From positions 9,548,001 through 9,612,000 of the forward strand of contig NC_066296.1 of assembly GCF_905404315.1 (NCBI RefSeq): a DNA stretch of 64,000 nt, in the 5' to 3' direction. Within the stretch, counting starts at the first letter, position 1; every line of letters begins with the position of its first letter. The DNA comes from Leptidea sinapis (lineage: Eukaryota; Arthropoda; Insecta; Lepidoptera; Pieridae). Shown in pieces: positions 1-11,650 of the stretch. The translations under genes and the position numbers were made by a program. A model generated the notes under the pieces. It did not search any database. It had not been told where the DNA came from and saw only the letters and a program-made list of their open reading frames with translations.

Positions 1-1225
1 CGTCGAAATCGGCGAGCAGCTTTTCAGTTACCCGACCGGAACACGCAAGTTCTGGTCGTTGTCGAAAGCTGCTCTTGGCAACTTCAACAATTCGTCCCTA
101 CCGCCGTTGCACATGAGGAATGACACCCTGGCCCATACGGCAAAAGAGAAAGCCGATCTCCTGTGCGCTATTTTTGCCTTCAACTCGACTCTTACCGACA
201 GCGGAAAAACACAGCCGACCATCCCGCGGTGTCAGAGCTCTATGCCTGAAGCACAGTTCAGACAGAAAACTGTTAAGCGAGCTCTGTTTTCGTTTGATGA
301 CAGGAAGTCGAGCGGGCCGGATGGCAATTCTCCAATCGTGCGTACATCGTGTGCCCTTGAGTTGACGCCGGTTTTATTCCGGCACTCTTATTCAAAAGGC
401 GTAGTCCCTCATGGAAGTCAGCCCTTGTACATCCGATCCAAAAAAAAAGGAGACAGTTCGGATCCAGCAAACTACAGGCCTAATGCTATTACCTCCCTGC
501 TCTCCAAAATCATGGAGAGCATAATTAGCCGCCAGCTCTTGCTATACCTAGAGGGTAACCAGTTGATCAACGACCGACAGTACGGCTTTCGCCATTATCG
601 GTCGGCAGGTGATCTTCTGGTATACCTAACACATAGATTGGCGGCGGGTATTGAAAGCAAGGGGGAAGGCCTGGCAGTTAGCCTGGATATAGCGAAGGCC
701 TTTGATCGGGAATGGCACAAGGGGCTCCTCTCAAAACTTCCATCATTTCGGCTTCCCGAGAGGTTGTGCAAGTGGACCTCCAGCTTCCTCACTGAGCGTA
801 GCATACTGGTCGTTGTCGACTGATATTGCTCGAACCCGAAGCCCGTGAATGCTGTAGTACCCCAAGGGCGTGTGCTATCTTCCACGCTGTTTCTTCTGCA
901 TATCAATGATATGTTGGACACCTCCAACATACATTGCTAAGCAGACGACAGCACTGATGATGCCGTATACACAGGCCATGCAGCTTTCTCTCGGGAAATC
1001 GTCGAGCAGTGCCGGGAGGTACTTGTATCTTCAATTGAGTCCTCTCTTGAGAAGGTCGCGGAATGGGGTAAATTGAACCTTGGCCAGTTTAACCCCCAGA
1101 AGACTCAAGTTTGCGAGTTTACCACTAAAAAAACCCCATTTGTCGTACCACCGCTCTTCGACAACACTTCCCTTAAAGCCTCTTCTAGTATCGGAATACT
1201 AGGTCTCGAAATCTCAAGCTCAAAT
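1..1225 (+). pseudogene. Jockey-like LINE reverse transcriptase remnant
   Basis: This is the middle and C-terminal part of a non-LTR retrotransposon reverse transcriptase, cut at the left by the window edge. The open frame 59-823 shows the palm motifs DPANYRPNAITSLLSKIME, YGFRHYRSAGDLL and SLDIAKAFDREWH. The frame then breaks. After about 841 the motif VVPQGRVLSSTLFLLHINDM follows, and the YADD box near 935-950 reads C-stop-A-D-D, so the catalytic box is interrupted by a stop codon. A thumb-like WGKLNLGQFNPQKTQVCEF follows to about 1130. Order and motifs fit the Jockey group. The stop and shifted frames make it a dead copy. It runs into an unrelated LINE 3' end at about 1225. Confidence 0.8.
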
Positions 1226-1612
1226 TAGCTTTAAGGGTAAATGTATACACTTTTATAATATAGTCCCTGCAGCTGTTCAGGCATTCTCAATAAATAAAAT
1301 TAAATGTTTTATAAAAAATGGCTCTGTGGTAAATCTTACTACTCCACAGCTGAATATCTAAGTGATCGGACAGCCTAGGACTAGATTATGATTATATTAT
1401 AGCTTTAGCAAAAGAGCGCAAAAAAAAGAATGCTGGGAGAGTTTCTTGCGCTGCTTCTTCTCTCTCAGAGCGCCATTTGTTTCCGAAGCGGTAGTAGTAT
1501 CTATTATATTAGAAATGACATCAAAAAGAATTCTAAATAATAAATTTTGAGAAAATAAATGTCTATTAATGCTGTGGTACTGCATTTTAGTGGCCATAAA
1601 TATTGATACAAT
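1226..1612 (+). mobile_element. LINE 3' end, family T1
   Basis: The first 100 bases encode a LINE C-terminal stretch of the form KGKCIHFYNIVPAAVQAF. The untranslated tail that follows (about 1318-1560) contains GAATGCTGGGAGAGTTTCTT and recurs at 20285-20555 (+) and 8640-8756 (-). Three copies of the same tail show a dispersed, 5'-truncated family. It is unlikely to be the natural tail of the RT just upstream, because the coding part changes character at the junction. Confidence 0.65.
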
Positions 1613-2509
1613 AATATAATTTAGTATAGACGTGTACTCGTGACTGTGCCTCTGGTTTTATTTTATGTAACACAATGAAATAATACAACGTAAGTTACAT
1701 TAACATAAGTCAGTAAATAATAGTATTAGGGCTACTTGCTATAGATTTATTTGAAACGACTCAACAAATTGACGTGTTTTTAACACACACAAACCTTTAT
1801 CAATATTTGTTATTTATATCATTTATAACTTTGTCCTGCGATTTAGTTTTAGGCATTCTTAAAATTACTATTTGTCGATAATTTTTTTTTTCTGAGGCCA
1901 AATTCAGCAAAATTCTTTTAGAGTTAATACTCTGGTTCAGAATTACAAATAAATCGTTTTAACTCTGAAAGTGTATGAATAACTTTTAAAATTCTATTCA
2001 CAATATAAAAGTGAAAACGTAATACCAGTGTATTATTACAAAAAACGAACATAGAAATAGTATGCAAAATAATAACTAAGAGAGATAAGGACTAAATAAA
2101 TACTTTTAACTTTAAAAGAAAGCATAACGCTTTCCCTGTAATTATTAGTAATCCATTTGAGTTGTTAACGACGGCCGAAACAAAATACTAGAAAGGGCTT
2201 GCAAAAGGGTTTACAAAAGCGTTTTAAAGCTAAACAAATTGTTCTTTTTAGTTTAGTAATTGCCTTTGCTGTAATCGAAAACGAGGGTTACTATGAGATT
2301 TATATCCTCCGCTGTAAACGAAAACACTTTAGCGTTTAAGTCGAAATCACATTTTGGTAATAATATGTAAAGTGAATTACATAATACCTGGATAATAGTG
2401 CTACTCTTATAATTGGTTATACTATAACTAAAAGAGAATGAAGTGGTTGGTCATTTGATAGAAGGTATACAGATCTGTCCTATTCTTACAGAAAAAAAGT
2501 GTGTTTTGT
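1613..2509. other. No gene seen
   Basis: AT-rich sequence without a convincing open frame, RNA gene or repeat that I recognise. Confidence 0.6.
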
Positions 2510-2512
2510 ACT

Positions 2513-2945
2513 TATGTATGCACGCAAGAAGTTATACTTCTTTGGCCTAACAAAGCAAAAATCCTTAAAATTACTTATCTATTCCTCGTGCTATTCTACG
2601 TTTGTAGAAAGAACAATATTGTAAAAATCTTGCAGCGAAGGCTTTGACAATTAATTATTAAATAATGAGTACGGCTGTACGGGCTTAAACCCTTTGCCTA
2701 TCCTAATAATAAAGAAACCAAAAAAATAGGTGTGTATGCACGCACGCAATTATACTTCTTTGGCCTAACGAAGCAAAAATCATTAAAATGATTAATTCCT
2801 CGTGCTATTCTACGTTATTAGAAGGAACATTTTTGTAAAAAGTTTGTAAAGATGGCTTTGACAATTAATTATTAAATAATGAATACGGGTGTGATGGGCT
2901 TGAATCCTTTGCCTGTCTTACTATTGGAAAAAGAAAGCAAAAAAA
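2513..2945 (+). repeat. Direct tandem duplication, unit about 220 bases
   Basis: Two diverged copies lie head to tail. Each starts near a TGTATGCACGCA motif, runs through CTTCTTTGGCCTAAC, CCTCGTGCTATTCTACG and TTTGACAATTAATTATTAAA, and ends near CCTTTGCCT. Copy one is about 2513-2730 and copy two about 2735-2945. No coding function is visible. Confidence 0.75.
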
Positions 2946-4210
2946 TATAAAATTTTTAGAAACCAACTTCACCCTGTTAATTTTGTACTACAGTGATGCG
3001 CGCGCATCTTAAAATTTCACTCTCATAATTTTTTCGTAACGCGCCTAAAGAAGTATAACTTGAAAAAAACTCAAAATACCTGCATTCTTATCACGATCTA
3101 ATAATCCCATATGTCTCCACAAATAAAATTCCTTGTCTAAATGGCGAGCGAGTGACAACTTCAACTCTAGAGCTCAAGACTCACCGTTTGATATTTTAAT
3201 ATGTCTGTGCATGGCTTTTCTAGTTCTTCATGTTTTAATAAAATTATATCACTTTGATTATATACTATTTCTTCTCTTTGTTTTGTTCATGTATTAAATT
3301 CATAATTTGTTTCTTACTTTGTGTGTTCTGTTTGTTTTATTTTCTGTAATACATCTGTTAGTTTTCCTTTAATAAATAATTAAATAATTGGAATGAACAA
3401 TTTAATTTAAAATACTCGGAAACATCACAAACTGAATATATATTGATTATGAATATAAAGTCTAAAATCGCAACAATTAATTACCCTGAGTCCTGGCTAT
3501 GTTGTATTCCTCCACAGTAAAGTTGTAAAGCTTTCTTCCAACTCCATTTCAAAGGCTGGCAACTCTCCTGTGATTCTTCTGATGTTGCAGAATAATTTAA
3601 AGAGCTGTGCTGATCAATTGACATCAGTACGCTCCATTTTCCATATGAAATCAGAAATAATAGTTTAAAAAAACCAAAAAAAATACGCTTAGTAAATTCC
3701 ACTAAAAATAGAAAGTAAAACTTAATAAATTTGAATTAAAAATTGTGTAAGAAAAAATGATTTTATTGTAAAAAAGCGGGGAGTGCATGGTATCAATAGT
3801 TATAAATATTGTTTATTTAATTTTCATTTTTTTTTTGTTATATTGAATTGTCATCGGTCCTTTATAAGTATGCCAAATTTCGAGTTAATCCGACGTTTTG
3901 CCGTTAAGAACAAAAGATGCCGTTACAAACTAACATACGTATGAAGCTAATAAAAGCGTGTAAAAAGTTGTTACGTGAGAGCTTGCCTTGTAGTCAGTAT
4001 AGCTGGATCACATACAGCAAGATAGATAAAAAAAAATCTATTTCTATTGTTACTGCAACCAATTTTGATTGACAGGTCGTAAGCAGTCAGCCATTACTTG
4101 GCATTACCTCCTAGTTTGTATATTAAACACTTACTAACGCACATATTCATTTATTTGCTATTGTAGAAAGTACTTGTAATAACGGATTTACAATATTTAT
4201 ATGATTTGGT
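2946..4210. other. No gene; scattered repeat fragments
   Basis: The stretch 2995-3065 (GCGCGCATCTTAAAATTTCA, then TAACGCGCCTAAAGAAGTAT) resembles 42530-42605 and is probably a piece of one dispersed element. 3850-3970 contains a GCCAAATTTCGAGTTAATCC-type fragment common in insect repeats. A 73-residue frame on the minus strand at 3481-3702 has no recognisable motif and I do not call it a gene. Confidence 0.45.
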
Positions 4211-4269
4211 GTGTGTTTGTGTTTGTGTTATGTGTGTATGAGTGTGTTTTTGTGTTTATGTGTGTGTGT

Positions 4270-4315
<46 letters not shown>
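4211..4315. repeat. (GT)n microsatellite
   Basis: Imperfect GT-rich tract that becomes a pure GT run from about 4272 to 4315. Confidence 0.95.
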
Positions 4316-4318
<3 letters not shown>

Positions 4319-5149
4319 TACTTTTAATTTATACCTTCCTATAGATTTTTATGAACAGTCATTAAGCAGCCTTTACTGTTATTAAAAAGTTCAGTTGTGT
4401 TAAATTGTTTATTATACTTGCATATAGTGCGACAGATTACCGAATTCTCATAATAAGTGGTGTGACTCAGCGGGACTTGGAATAGAGACGCGTGATTGTA
4501 AGAATAGTTCAGTTAGCTGTACTACTGTCGATCCTACCATGAACTATGTTATGAAGGAAAGACATATCCAGAACCTTGCGCCTGTCCTCAAGTGATATCA
4601 TGTTATGAAACCTGCATGATTCGGGGTAGTTCACGTAAACGTTATGTCGTGCGCGATAATTGATGTGTTTTAAAAATTTTGCGTGTATGTTTTCTATTTC
4701 TTGGACATGTTTTATGTATCGTGGGTTCCAAATAATGCTGCGATATTCGAGAATACTTCTTACGAATGCAAAATATTATAGTATTTTAATACAATATTAA
4801 AATTATTCACGCGCTATTGGGCTGTTGGCTCGTCTATGCTAGTTTATACTAAGTGTATCAGAATCGATATTACGTCTCAGTACCAATACGGCTGTCGCCA
4901 TATTTACATAATATTGGTTCTACAATCATGAAGTAGATTTTGTATGAAATACGTACAATATCAAAATTGAATAGCAATTATATATGGCTTCTATTATCAT
5001 ACAATTGCCCTTACCTTAATTATGTGTAGTTATCATTTTGAATATCAAAGCAAGTCTTTTTGTGCTTATAGAATATGAAGAAATATACTGAATTAGTATT
5101 CAATTAAGAACCCATATTTTGTATTCGTTGAAACGTGGACGGTCGCGAC
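4316..5149. other. No gene seen
   Basis: No convincing coding frame or known repeat. 4440-4760 is somewhat less AT-rich and may be an old element, but nothing in it is recognisable. Confidence 0.5.
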
Positions 5150-5385
5150 GACCCCTGTAGCCCAGTGGTTAGTGACCCTGCCTACTGAGCTAGAGGTCCC
5201 GGGTTCGAATCCCCAGAAATTATATGAAGAATATGGTTTTTTGTTTCCGAGTCATGGATGTTTATTTGTATTTATGTATGTTTAAGTAAGTGTAAATATA
5301 TTGTCTTGTACCCATAGTACAGGCAATGACTAGTATGGGGAAAGATAATTTGTATAAGAGTGTATCAATATTATCCGAGAGCTTG
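5150..5385 (+). mobile_element. tRNA-derived SINE, best preserved copy
   Basis: A pol III promoter is readable: box A TAGCCCAGTGG at 5158-5168 and box B GGTTCGAATCC at 5202-5212. The body contains TTATGTATGTTTAAGTAAGT and the tail CATAGTACAGG, GGGGAAAGATAATTTGT and GTGTATCAATATT. A second copy lies at 36033-36175 with its tail displaced to 38146-38222, and a worn copy lies at 12668-12800. It is too long and too weakly folded around the boxes to be a working tRNA gene. Confidence 0.85.
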
Positions 5386-5414
5386 AAAAGAAGAATATAG
5401 ACGCTCTGGCAAAT

Positions 5415-5625
5415 GTGGTGCTGGTCCAAATTTCGTACGAACGTATAAAAATCAAACAGCGTTTATCTTCCATAGTGCAGTCCCGCAGTCGACGTCTTTA
5501 GACACGTAGTGAGACGAGGCAGCAAGTCCATACAACGTCATATCGTTCAGGGTAAAGTGAAAGGCGTTAGACCGCGTGGAAGTCGACAAATATCAGAACT
5601 TAATACAACAAAAAAAGCAAAATCA
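5415..5625 (+). pseudogene. RTE-like LINE C-terminal fragment
   Basis: Translation in shifting frames gives IKQRLSSIVQSRSRRL and then SIQRHIVQGKVKGVRPRGS. This matches the pattern near the end of RTE-type polyproteins (a hydrophobic helix, FFGH-like region, then a QGKVEGRRPRGR-like basic stretch). Frames are broken, so it is a relic. It sits directly after the SINE. Confidence 0.55.
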
Positions 5626-6384
5626 AATTGATTGAATAGATGTTTCACTTTAAATCAACAGTACTGGACACGGGAGTGGGTCAGGGATTGGAAATCATAC
5701 TCCGTTTATAGGAACGAGTCTTTATTTGCGTTAATTTTTCTGAACTTCCACTTCGCCGGTTTGCCGCTGTTCCTCTTGTGGGCGGCGGTACCTTCAACGC
5801 GTGACACGTACCGAACACTAAGTCTCTTCTATCCCCTTCTTCTTGGAACACTTCCACTTTTCACTACTTCTTTTTTTCTTCTTCTATACACTTTCGAGTC
5901 AGAACTATAACTGCCGTAGGCCACGCTTAGTACGGTTTATATACCCCCGGATCTGTTCTATTTTCAAAATGATTCTCCCATTCCATCCTTAAATTTAAAT
6001 TGTACTAGAAAATTCTTTTAACTATTTTTGTCCTGCTTACACATTTTCCATTAACTTTATAAAACCCAAAAAATTCCATACACTGGTAGGTGTATCGAAA
6101 CCGGGTCTACAGCGTCTAAAGTAAACACTTTTACGCTAAAGCTACGAGTATTGCTGACGGAGCTGTTGAAATGATCAATGTGTTGAAGTTTGACAACTCT
6201 CGTCATGTACGTTGCTACACGATATGACGTTTGACAACTCGCGTCATATACGTCGAAGCGTTGCTACGCGACAGTACTAAGACAGACCGTCAGACATAAC
6301 CCTGTCAAAGTTATAATCAAATAAGAATGTCATTGAATTTAACAACTTTTTATTACTGTTATATGAATACATAAACGCTGGGTT
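5626..6384. other. No supported gene
   Basis: A 92-residue frame at 5632-5910 is hydrophobic, but this follows from a T/C-rich tract. Its upstream end runs out of the RTE fragment. 6170-6270 repeats a short motif twice (TGACAACTCTCGTCATGTACGT and TTTGACAACTCGCGTCATA). Confidence 0.45.
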
Positions 6385-6955
6385 ACCTTGTTTTATTTCA
6401 TAACTACCCGCGACTTCGTCCTCGTTGAAAAGTTACTTTGAGCAGTTTTTTTATCTTTTAGGATACTTTTCAAATAATACACATACAAATTACTCTTTTT
6501 GCTGGTATCAGCTCGTCTATGATACAGTGCATATAATAAAGGTTCATTTTAATTTGCGCTCAAATATGTACGCTTACGGCCCTTGTCATTGTAAATAGTC
6601 TCTTTAATAGTATTTTCCTGTGAACTTTAACCTCCTATTTTATTCCCATGTAGGTCAAAGATTCAAAATAGCTCGAACAAATGTTTGTAAATCATTTCTT
6701 ATCAAGTGCCTAAATACAAAGTTTCATGGTTTTATCTTCGACTATGACGAATTTCCAAACTGTAATCCCCTATTTCAACCCCTCCATGAATTTTTTTGCA
6801 ATAAAAAGTAGGTTAGTTCCTTTTTCAAGCTCTGGTCTCTCTCTTTTTTAGTATTCTCTGTACCAAATTTTATCAAAATTAGTTCGGTGGTTTAGGCGTG
6901 AAAGCGTAACAGACAAACTTACATTCACATTTTTAATATTAGTAGGGAATTAATT
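6385..6955 (+). repeat. Dispersed insect repeat (CCCGCGACTTCGTC type)
   Basis: It begins with ACTACCCGCGACTTCGTCCT and ends with GTAACAGACAAACTTACATT and TTTTTAATATTAGTAGGGA. These two end signatures bracket a repeat I recall as very common in insect, especially lepidopteran, introns and intergenic DNA. No coding capacity. Confidence 0.6.
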
Positions 6956-7298
6956 CATGGCATCCAATATACACAATCTACTATAAATTAACAAATAAAT
7001 ACAATATACAAATATGGACGAAATAACCTAAATGAGGGCTCAGGGCTGTGAATCTAATAGCAAGCATTACGCACTTGATGTCCCATGGTATCACAACCGC
7101 GACCACCAACGAGCACAATTACACCTGAACTCACAATGAGCACTGCGGGGTAATTTTAGAGACGTTTCAGCCAGTAATCGTGTGACGTCATCCGAGGAAT
7201 ACTTTATTACTCTTTGGTTGAGTTACAGCAAGGAAATAATTTAACTAATGTATTAAACTTACTACTTTTTGGGAAGGATTTTTAAAATATATATTAGC
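6956..7298. other. No gene seen
   Basis: Includes a short less AT-rich stretch (7040-7200) that I cannot assign. Confidence 0.5.
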
Positions 7299-7970
7299 TC
7301 AAAATAGCATTTGCAATGTCAGTGACCGTAAAATGTTTTTTTTGGTCCCTAAGTCGTATTGGTTCGGGAAAACAGCAGCTGATATTTGATTCCAGAAAAT
7401 GGTTGCGATGAGAAATAAGATGTTTCTTGCAAACCGGGTCAGGAATGCCGCTGGTATTAACCGGAACAGCTCCTCTGAGAGCTCACCGTGATAAATGCGG
7501 TAGACGATGTAGAGAAAACCCACAACTCTACGCAACGCCAAAGAATCAAGCCGATCGGAAACTACTTGATCGTTGATGATTCGAATCGGTCTTCGTTGTA
7601 TGCGGTCAAATGGAAGAAGCTGGAACTAGGAAACACCCGCCCAGAGGTGAGAACAGTACTCCATGTGAGGCCGAATTTGCACCTTATAAAGTTGCAGGCG
7701 GTCGCTTAGTGTGAAATTGTTTGTCCATTTGCTGAGTATAGCAAAGAGATGTTTCCTGCGAGACTCAAACCTTGGTCTAGTTATAAGGGAAACCAAAAAA
7801 GAGAAATTAAAATCTAGTTGGAGGGTGCGACCCGCGTGACGAATACTAGTATCGGAAACGAGAGACCTAGGCCGTCGAAGGCAGTATGGTTTCCCAACTG
7901 TCTGGATTGTGTGTTGTGTGGTATGCGACAGTGATGTCGTAAGCGGGGATTGACATGGAATCTTCAAGTC
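7299..7970 (-). pseudogene. J-family LINE, ORF2 C-terminal fragment
   Basis: On the minus strand the order is VQIRPHMEYCSHLWAGVS (near 7630), then a shifted frame with LYIVYRIYHGELSEELFRLI, IPAAFL and WNQISAAVFPNQYDLGT (7320-7500). This is the same C-terminal domain found at 11170, 15140, 17345 and 56640. It is the thumb/C-terminal region after the reverse transcriptase in Jockey/CR1-group LINEs. At least one frame shift separates the parts, so the copy is dead. The part upstream on the minus strand (to 7967) reads NNFTLSDRLQLYKVQIRP and is continuous with it. Confidence 0.8.
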
Positions 7971-8305
7971 ATCTAGTGTGTTTTATAGTGTTCAGTAATA
8001 CATAGTCGTAAAGAGTCGCGGTGTCGAACAATAACCGTGAAAATACTCGTAAAGTGAGGAAATGTACGATTTATCAATCAAATGTTAAACTAACATGAAG
8101 ATTCAGGGAAGAGATTAACATAAGCGGTGGTGATAGAGAACAGTTGATTCAGGTTATCACAGCCATAAACTGTAACGAGCATACATTATACCTACAATTA
8201 ACAATATTCGCAAGCATTCAATCCGCAACTTAGCTTGACGTCATCTGGGATCCATTATTTTAGCATTCATCTGAAAGAGTACAATATGGAAATATATATG
8301 ATACT
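7971..8305. other. No gene seen
   Basis: Nothing recognisable. Confidence 0.5.
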
Positions 8306-8565
8306 TATATTTAAAATACTACTTACGATTATATTATTAAATTAAAACTATTATTACGGGGAAGCGTCCCATGAATACTGGCAGCATTTTCAAGTTGGAT
8401 AGCTAGGCTGATCCGTTGACCGAAATAGCTGCCAGCACTTGGGTTATCAGTAGCTCTATTGTGACCCGTAATTAGTACTTTGTACATTCTCAGCGTCTAT
8501 GGGCCCCACGGGGCAAGTGTCTCGACACAAAACGGCACAAAGATATACGATATATGGTAAAGTAT
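8306..8565 (-). pseudogene. C-family retroelement C-terminal domain
   Basis: The minus strand reads SYIFVPFCVETLAPWGP, a stop, then GSYFGQRISLAIQLENAASI and HGTLPRNNSFN before a stop codon. The same domain occurs at 21440 (-), 36243 (+) and 47825 (-). From memory it follows reverse transcriptase domains in several eukaryotic retroelements, sometimes described as endonuclease-like. The element class is not resolved. An internal stop shows that this copy is inactive. Confidence 0.65.
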
Positions 8566-8639
8566 TTAATACTTGCTTAAGATACCATTAAAAGGCAAAT
8601 AAGTTCTCAAAATTTATTCCTTTAGTATTTTTGAGTCAT

Positions 8640-8756
8640 TTCTAATGTATTAGATACTACTATCGATTCGGAAACAAATGGCGATCCGAGAGAGAGCAAG
8701 CGGCGCATGAAACTCTCCCAGCATTCTTTTTTTTGCGCTCTTTTTATTCAAATATT
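8640..8756 (-). mobile_element. T1 LINE 3' tail fragment
   Basis: Reverse complement of the T1 tail: GAGCGCAAAAAAAAGAATGC then TGGGAGAGTTTC, as at 1410-1545 and 20400-20515. Confidence 0.8.
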
Positions 8757-9887
8757 CAATTGTTTTTAAACATTAAAACAAATATTATTTAAGGATATAC
8801 AAACTTACACAATCAAAGGCTGAAAGTTCACAAGATATACAGATATAAATAAATATAGGTAAACATTAAACTTGTAAATTGGAGCGAATCCGTCAATAGC
8901 ATTGAAACAGTTAAATTTTATCTCAAAAAGCCACACATTTCAACGTCATGATTTATAAGCACGCCGTATATAAGCGTACATATTTGAGAGCAAATTAAAA
9001 TGAACCTTTATTTAACCTAGCATAATATATCAGCACAGCCTTCTCGGGGTTAATGTTAATGTATAATTCAAGATTAGTGAATTTAGACGAAAATTAAACC
9101 GATTTTATAACCTTTTTCTAATTGTCCTAGTTTTTTATAAATCTGGGAATGAAGCACTTAATTCCGATGGACTATTTTGAGTGAACACTTTCAGCAACTT
9201 ATACTTTTAAAAGTATGTAAAGCGTGGCTGTTAGTATGGGACAGGATGCCATTGCTTCACTGAAATCTTAAAGCAGAATCATAGACTGGACTACAGAGAC
9301 CAGGCTAAGTGTCCATTGAATTTGCCATGGGCAGAGAGGAAACCGTGATGGTTTGCAGTTGTCTCCTGTCTATTTTTATGTAAAGTTTTGCACGCGTTCA
9401 ATGATAGTTGCACATTAGTAGCCTGACATACTCATGGTGAAGTAGCAAGATCTAGTGACTGTATCGCGGTTTTCTTTTATTTTGCTTTATTGCTTAAGAA
9501 TTTATGGATTAGAGGCGCCTCGGCACCACAAAAAGGTCTTGAGTAAATAAAGGTGGAGGAGGATAGGATCTTAAGCTAACTGCTGCTATCTCGTGTCTTT
9601 TGTGCCACGGTAACCATATGCCAGAATTGTTACGTTTGTTGTGAGGATGTAATAATATTACTAATTGTATTACAGTTATACTTATATTAGACTTAACTAA
9701 CAAGTGATACTGTTTAAGTATACTATTTAAATTGTATAAATATAATTTATATAAACACATTATACAAACTAGGCTTTTCAGAAATATCTATTAATAATAA
9801 TATATTTATTTTCATAAAACATGTTATACAATGGTGTTGTAGGTAATCCAAAAATGAACTTATATGTTTTACTAGAACTTATAGCAA
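8757..9887. other. No gene seen
   Basis: AT-rich. An 83-residue minus frame at 9509-9760 has no motif and composition like the background. Confidence 0.5.
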
Positions 9888-10175
9888 TTCTAATGTTGTT
9901 CTTTATAAGTTTCATAACAAAACAATTTGTTTTTAATCCATATTTTGTAATTAGCGAATGTCCTTTCTAATCCTTTGCTTATTTTTATCACACCACTCCC
10001 TTTATCCGTATGCGGACCTCTCAAAGTGATGTGGGTTCCGGGTATATGATTGAAGCTTAAGTCTTCCCAAATCCAGTTTCCAATTAGAATTTGAACGTAA
10101 GGATAACGAAGCAATTTTATCCTTTGCTCGTTAAAATTGTAATAATCTTGATTTTTAGTGAATTTTATAGTACAC
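9888..10175 (-). CDS. Unidentified ORF of about 84 codons, possible exon
   Basis: I do not recognise this frame. The stretch open from just after a stop near 10175 to the stop at 9890 contains FTKNQDYYNFNEQRIKLLRY, then YVQILIGNWIWEDLSFNHIP, then GTHITLRGPHTDKGSGVIKI. A methionine lies at about 10112. Unlike most frames here it is not low-complexity and contains Trp, His, Pro and Gly in a protein-like mix. It matches none of the element families seen in this window. It could be an exon of a host gene on the minus strand, a gene relic or a chance frame. No splice sites were confirmed. Confidence 0.3.
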
Positions 10176-10479
10176 TAACTAACAATTTAACTAACGACTA
10201 AGTGTAAATATGTGTAGATATACCAAACTTTTTTTAAACGTAAGCGCTTTGCAATTTGATTACAAACAGTTAGAAATTCTGCCCATTGATATATTCGACT
10301 ACTACAATTACTTGACCATAACTATGTTATGGTAGATGACTTATATATCCGGATAGCATAAAAAAGATTCGGCCGAATATCGTTAATTTGCTCCTAATCA
10401 TTGAAGAGTTCCGCTACTTTATCATGGATTCCGTAATCAGAACCTAACAAAACTCTCACCAAACTATCTTTGAAGGATA

Positions 10480-10760
10480 CCCTTTCCAATTAAAAAAGAA
10501 CCATTGAAATCGGTTGGTGCGATGCTGAGTTATTCTTAAATTTATCATCCACTTTGCTATACGTATGTATAGCAAATTTAAGACTTATGGTTTTCTCATG
10601 GATGCCATTGTCAGATCTGGACCACATGGAAAGTAGCAGCTTTCAAATAAAAAAAGAATTATCAATATCGGTTCACCTAGTCGAAAGTTTTGAGGTAACA
10701 AACATACCGACGAATTGAGAATTTTTTGAAGTCGGTTAAAAAGTAAAAATCTGTACATTA
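10480..10760 (+). repeat. G-family repeat
   Basis: Contains GATGCCATTGTCAGATCTGG, AAAGAATTATCAATATCGGT, CATACCGACGAATTGAGAA and the end signature TTTTTTGAAGTCGGTTAAAA. A close copy is at 42200-42410 (+), an inverted one at 23250-23430, and only the end signature at 47485-47512. Confidence 0.7.
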
Positions 10761-10949
10761 TTTTGAGTTTGTGAATAATACTTATTAGCTGAGAGACAAA
10801 TATATTTCGTATTGATATGAGGTACATAAAGTATAGAATGTGTGTAAGGTATTTTTATCTCGTAATATTGATATTTATGTTTATATTATAATTAATATAT
10901 GGATGTTAAAATTTCCATTATTTTATTAAGAACTGTTTCTGATAATGAA

Positions 10950-11105
10950 GCAACGAAACCAAGATACCCGAACCTTCCACATTATTAAGAGCTGGTTAGA
11001 ATTTTTGAAAACCCAAAATTCTGAGTAAAATTATGATTGCCATTCATTACATTGAGACATAAAATATTTTCAGTGCTCCAGTAATTTAACTATCTTTTCC
11101 AAACT
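10950..11105 (+). repeat. Degenerate B-family repeat fragment
   Basis: Weak match to the B repeat: AACCCAAAATTCTGAGTAAA, then TTGAGACATAAAATATTTTC and CCAGTAATTTAACTA, in the same order as 22770-22850. Confidence 0.4.
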
Positions 11106-11169
11106 CTGAAAAAACAGATAGTATACACCGCTGGAGCGGTAGAAAAAATACCGCTGTGGTGGCCATGAA

Positions 11170-11650
11170 GCTGGTTTCTATTGCAGAGGAGCCATCAACA
11201 CTCAGAACAAATGCATATACAAGCGCAGGTCCAGCCACACATGGAGTATTGCTGTCCTCTCTGGTCTGGCGCACCCCAGTATCAGCTCGGTCTATTTGAT
11301 GACGTGCAACGCAGATCAGCTCGAATTGTCGGGGACCGAGTGCTCTGTGAACGGCTGGATCACTTGGCGTTGCTTAGAGACGTCGCTTTATTGTGCGTCT
11401 TCTACCGCATTTATCACGGGTAGTGTTCCGAAGAGCTGTTTAACCTTATTCCTGCCGCCGAATTCCACCTTCGCACGACACGCAATAAGGTAGGATATCA
11501 TCCCCACCATCTGGATGTGTGGCGGTGCTCCACAATGCGGTTTTTAAGGAACTTTCTTCCACGTACTACAAAGCCATGGGATGAGATTCCTAGTGCAGTG
11601 TTTCCGGCGGTGATCATTTAACACCAGTTGACCCGTACGTTTGTCCTCCT
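11170..11650 (+). pseudogene. J-family LINE, ORF2 C-terminal fragment
   Basis: The frames together give VQPHMEYCCPLWSGAPQYQL, RSARIVGDRVLCERLDHLAL, CVFYRIYHG, IPAAEFHLR and FLRNFLPRTTKPWDEI. The frame shifts at about 11425 and again near 11590. The copy ends in the diagnostic J tail CACCAGTTGACCCGTACGTT with CCTCCTATTTC at 11620-11655. It is a 5'-truncated, inactive copy. Confidence 0.8.

Noticed and set aside
5150..5225. A tRNA gene
   Set aside because: Boxes A and B are present, but no acceptor-stem pairing is evident, and the same sequence with a SINE body and tail occurs at least twice more.
5632..5910. A 92-residue hydrophobic protein with membrane segments
   Set aside because: The hydrophobicity comes from a T/C-rich tract. 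The frame starts inside an RTE fragment, and no homologous family is recognised.
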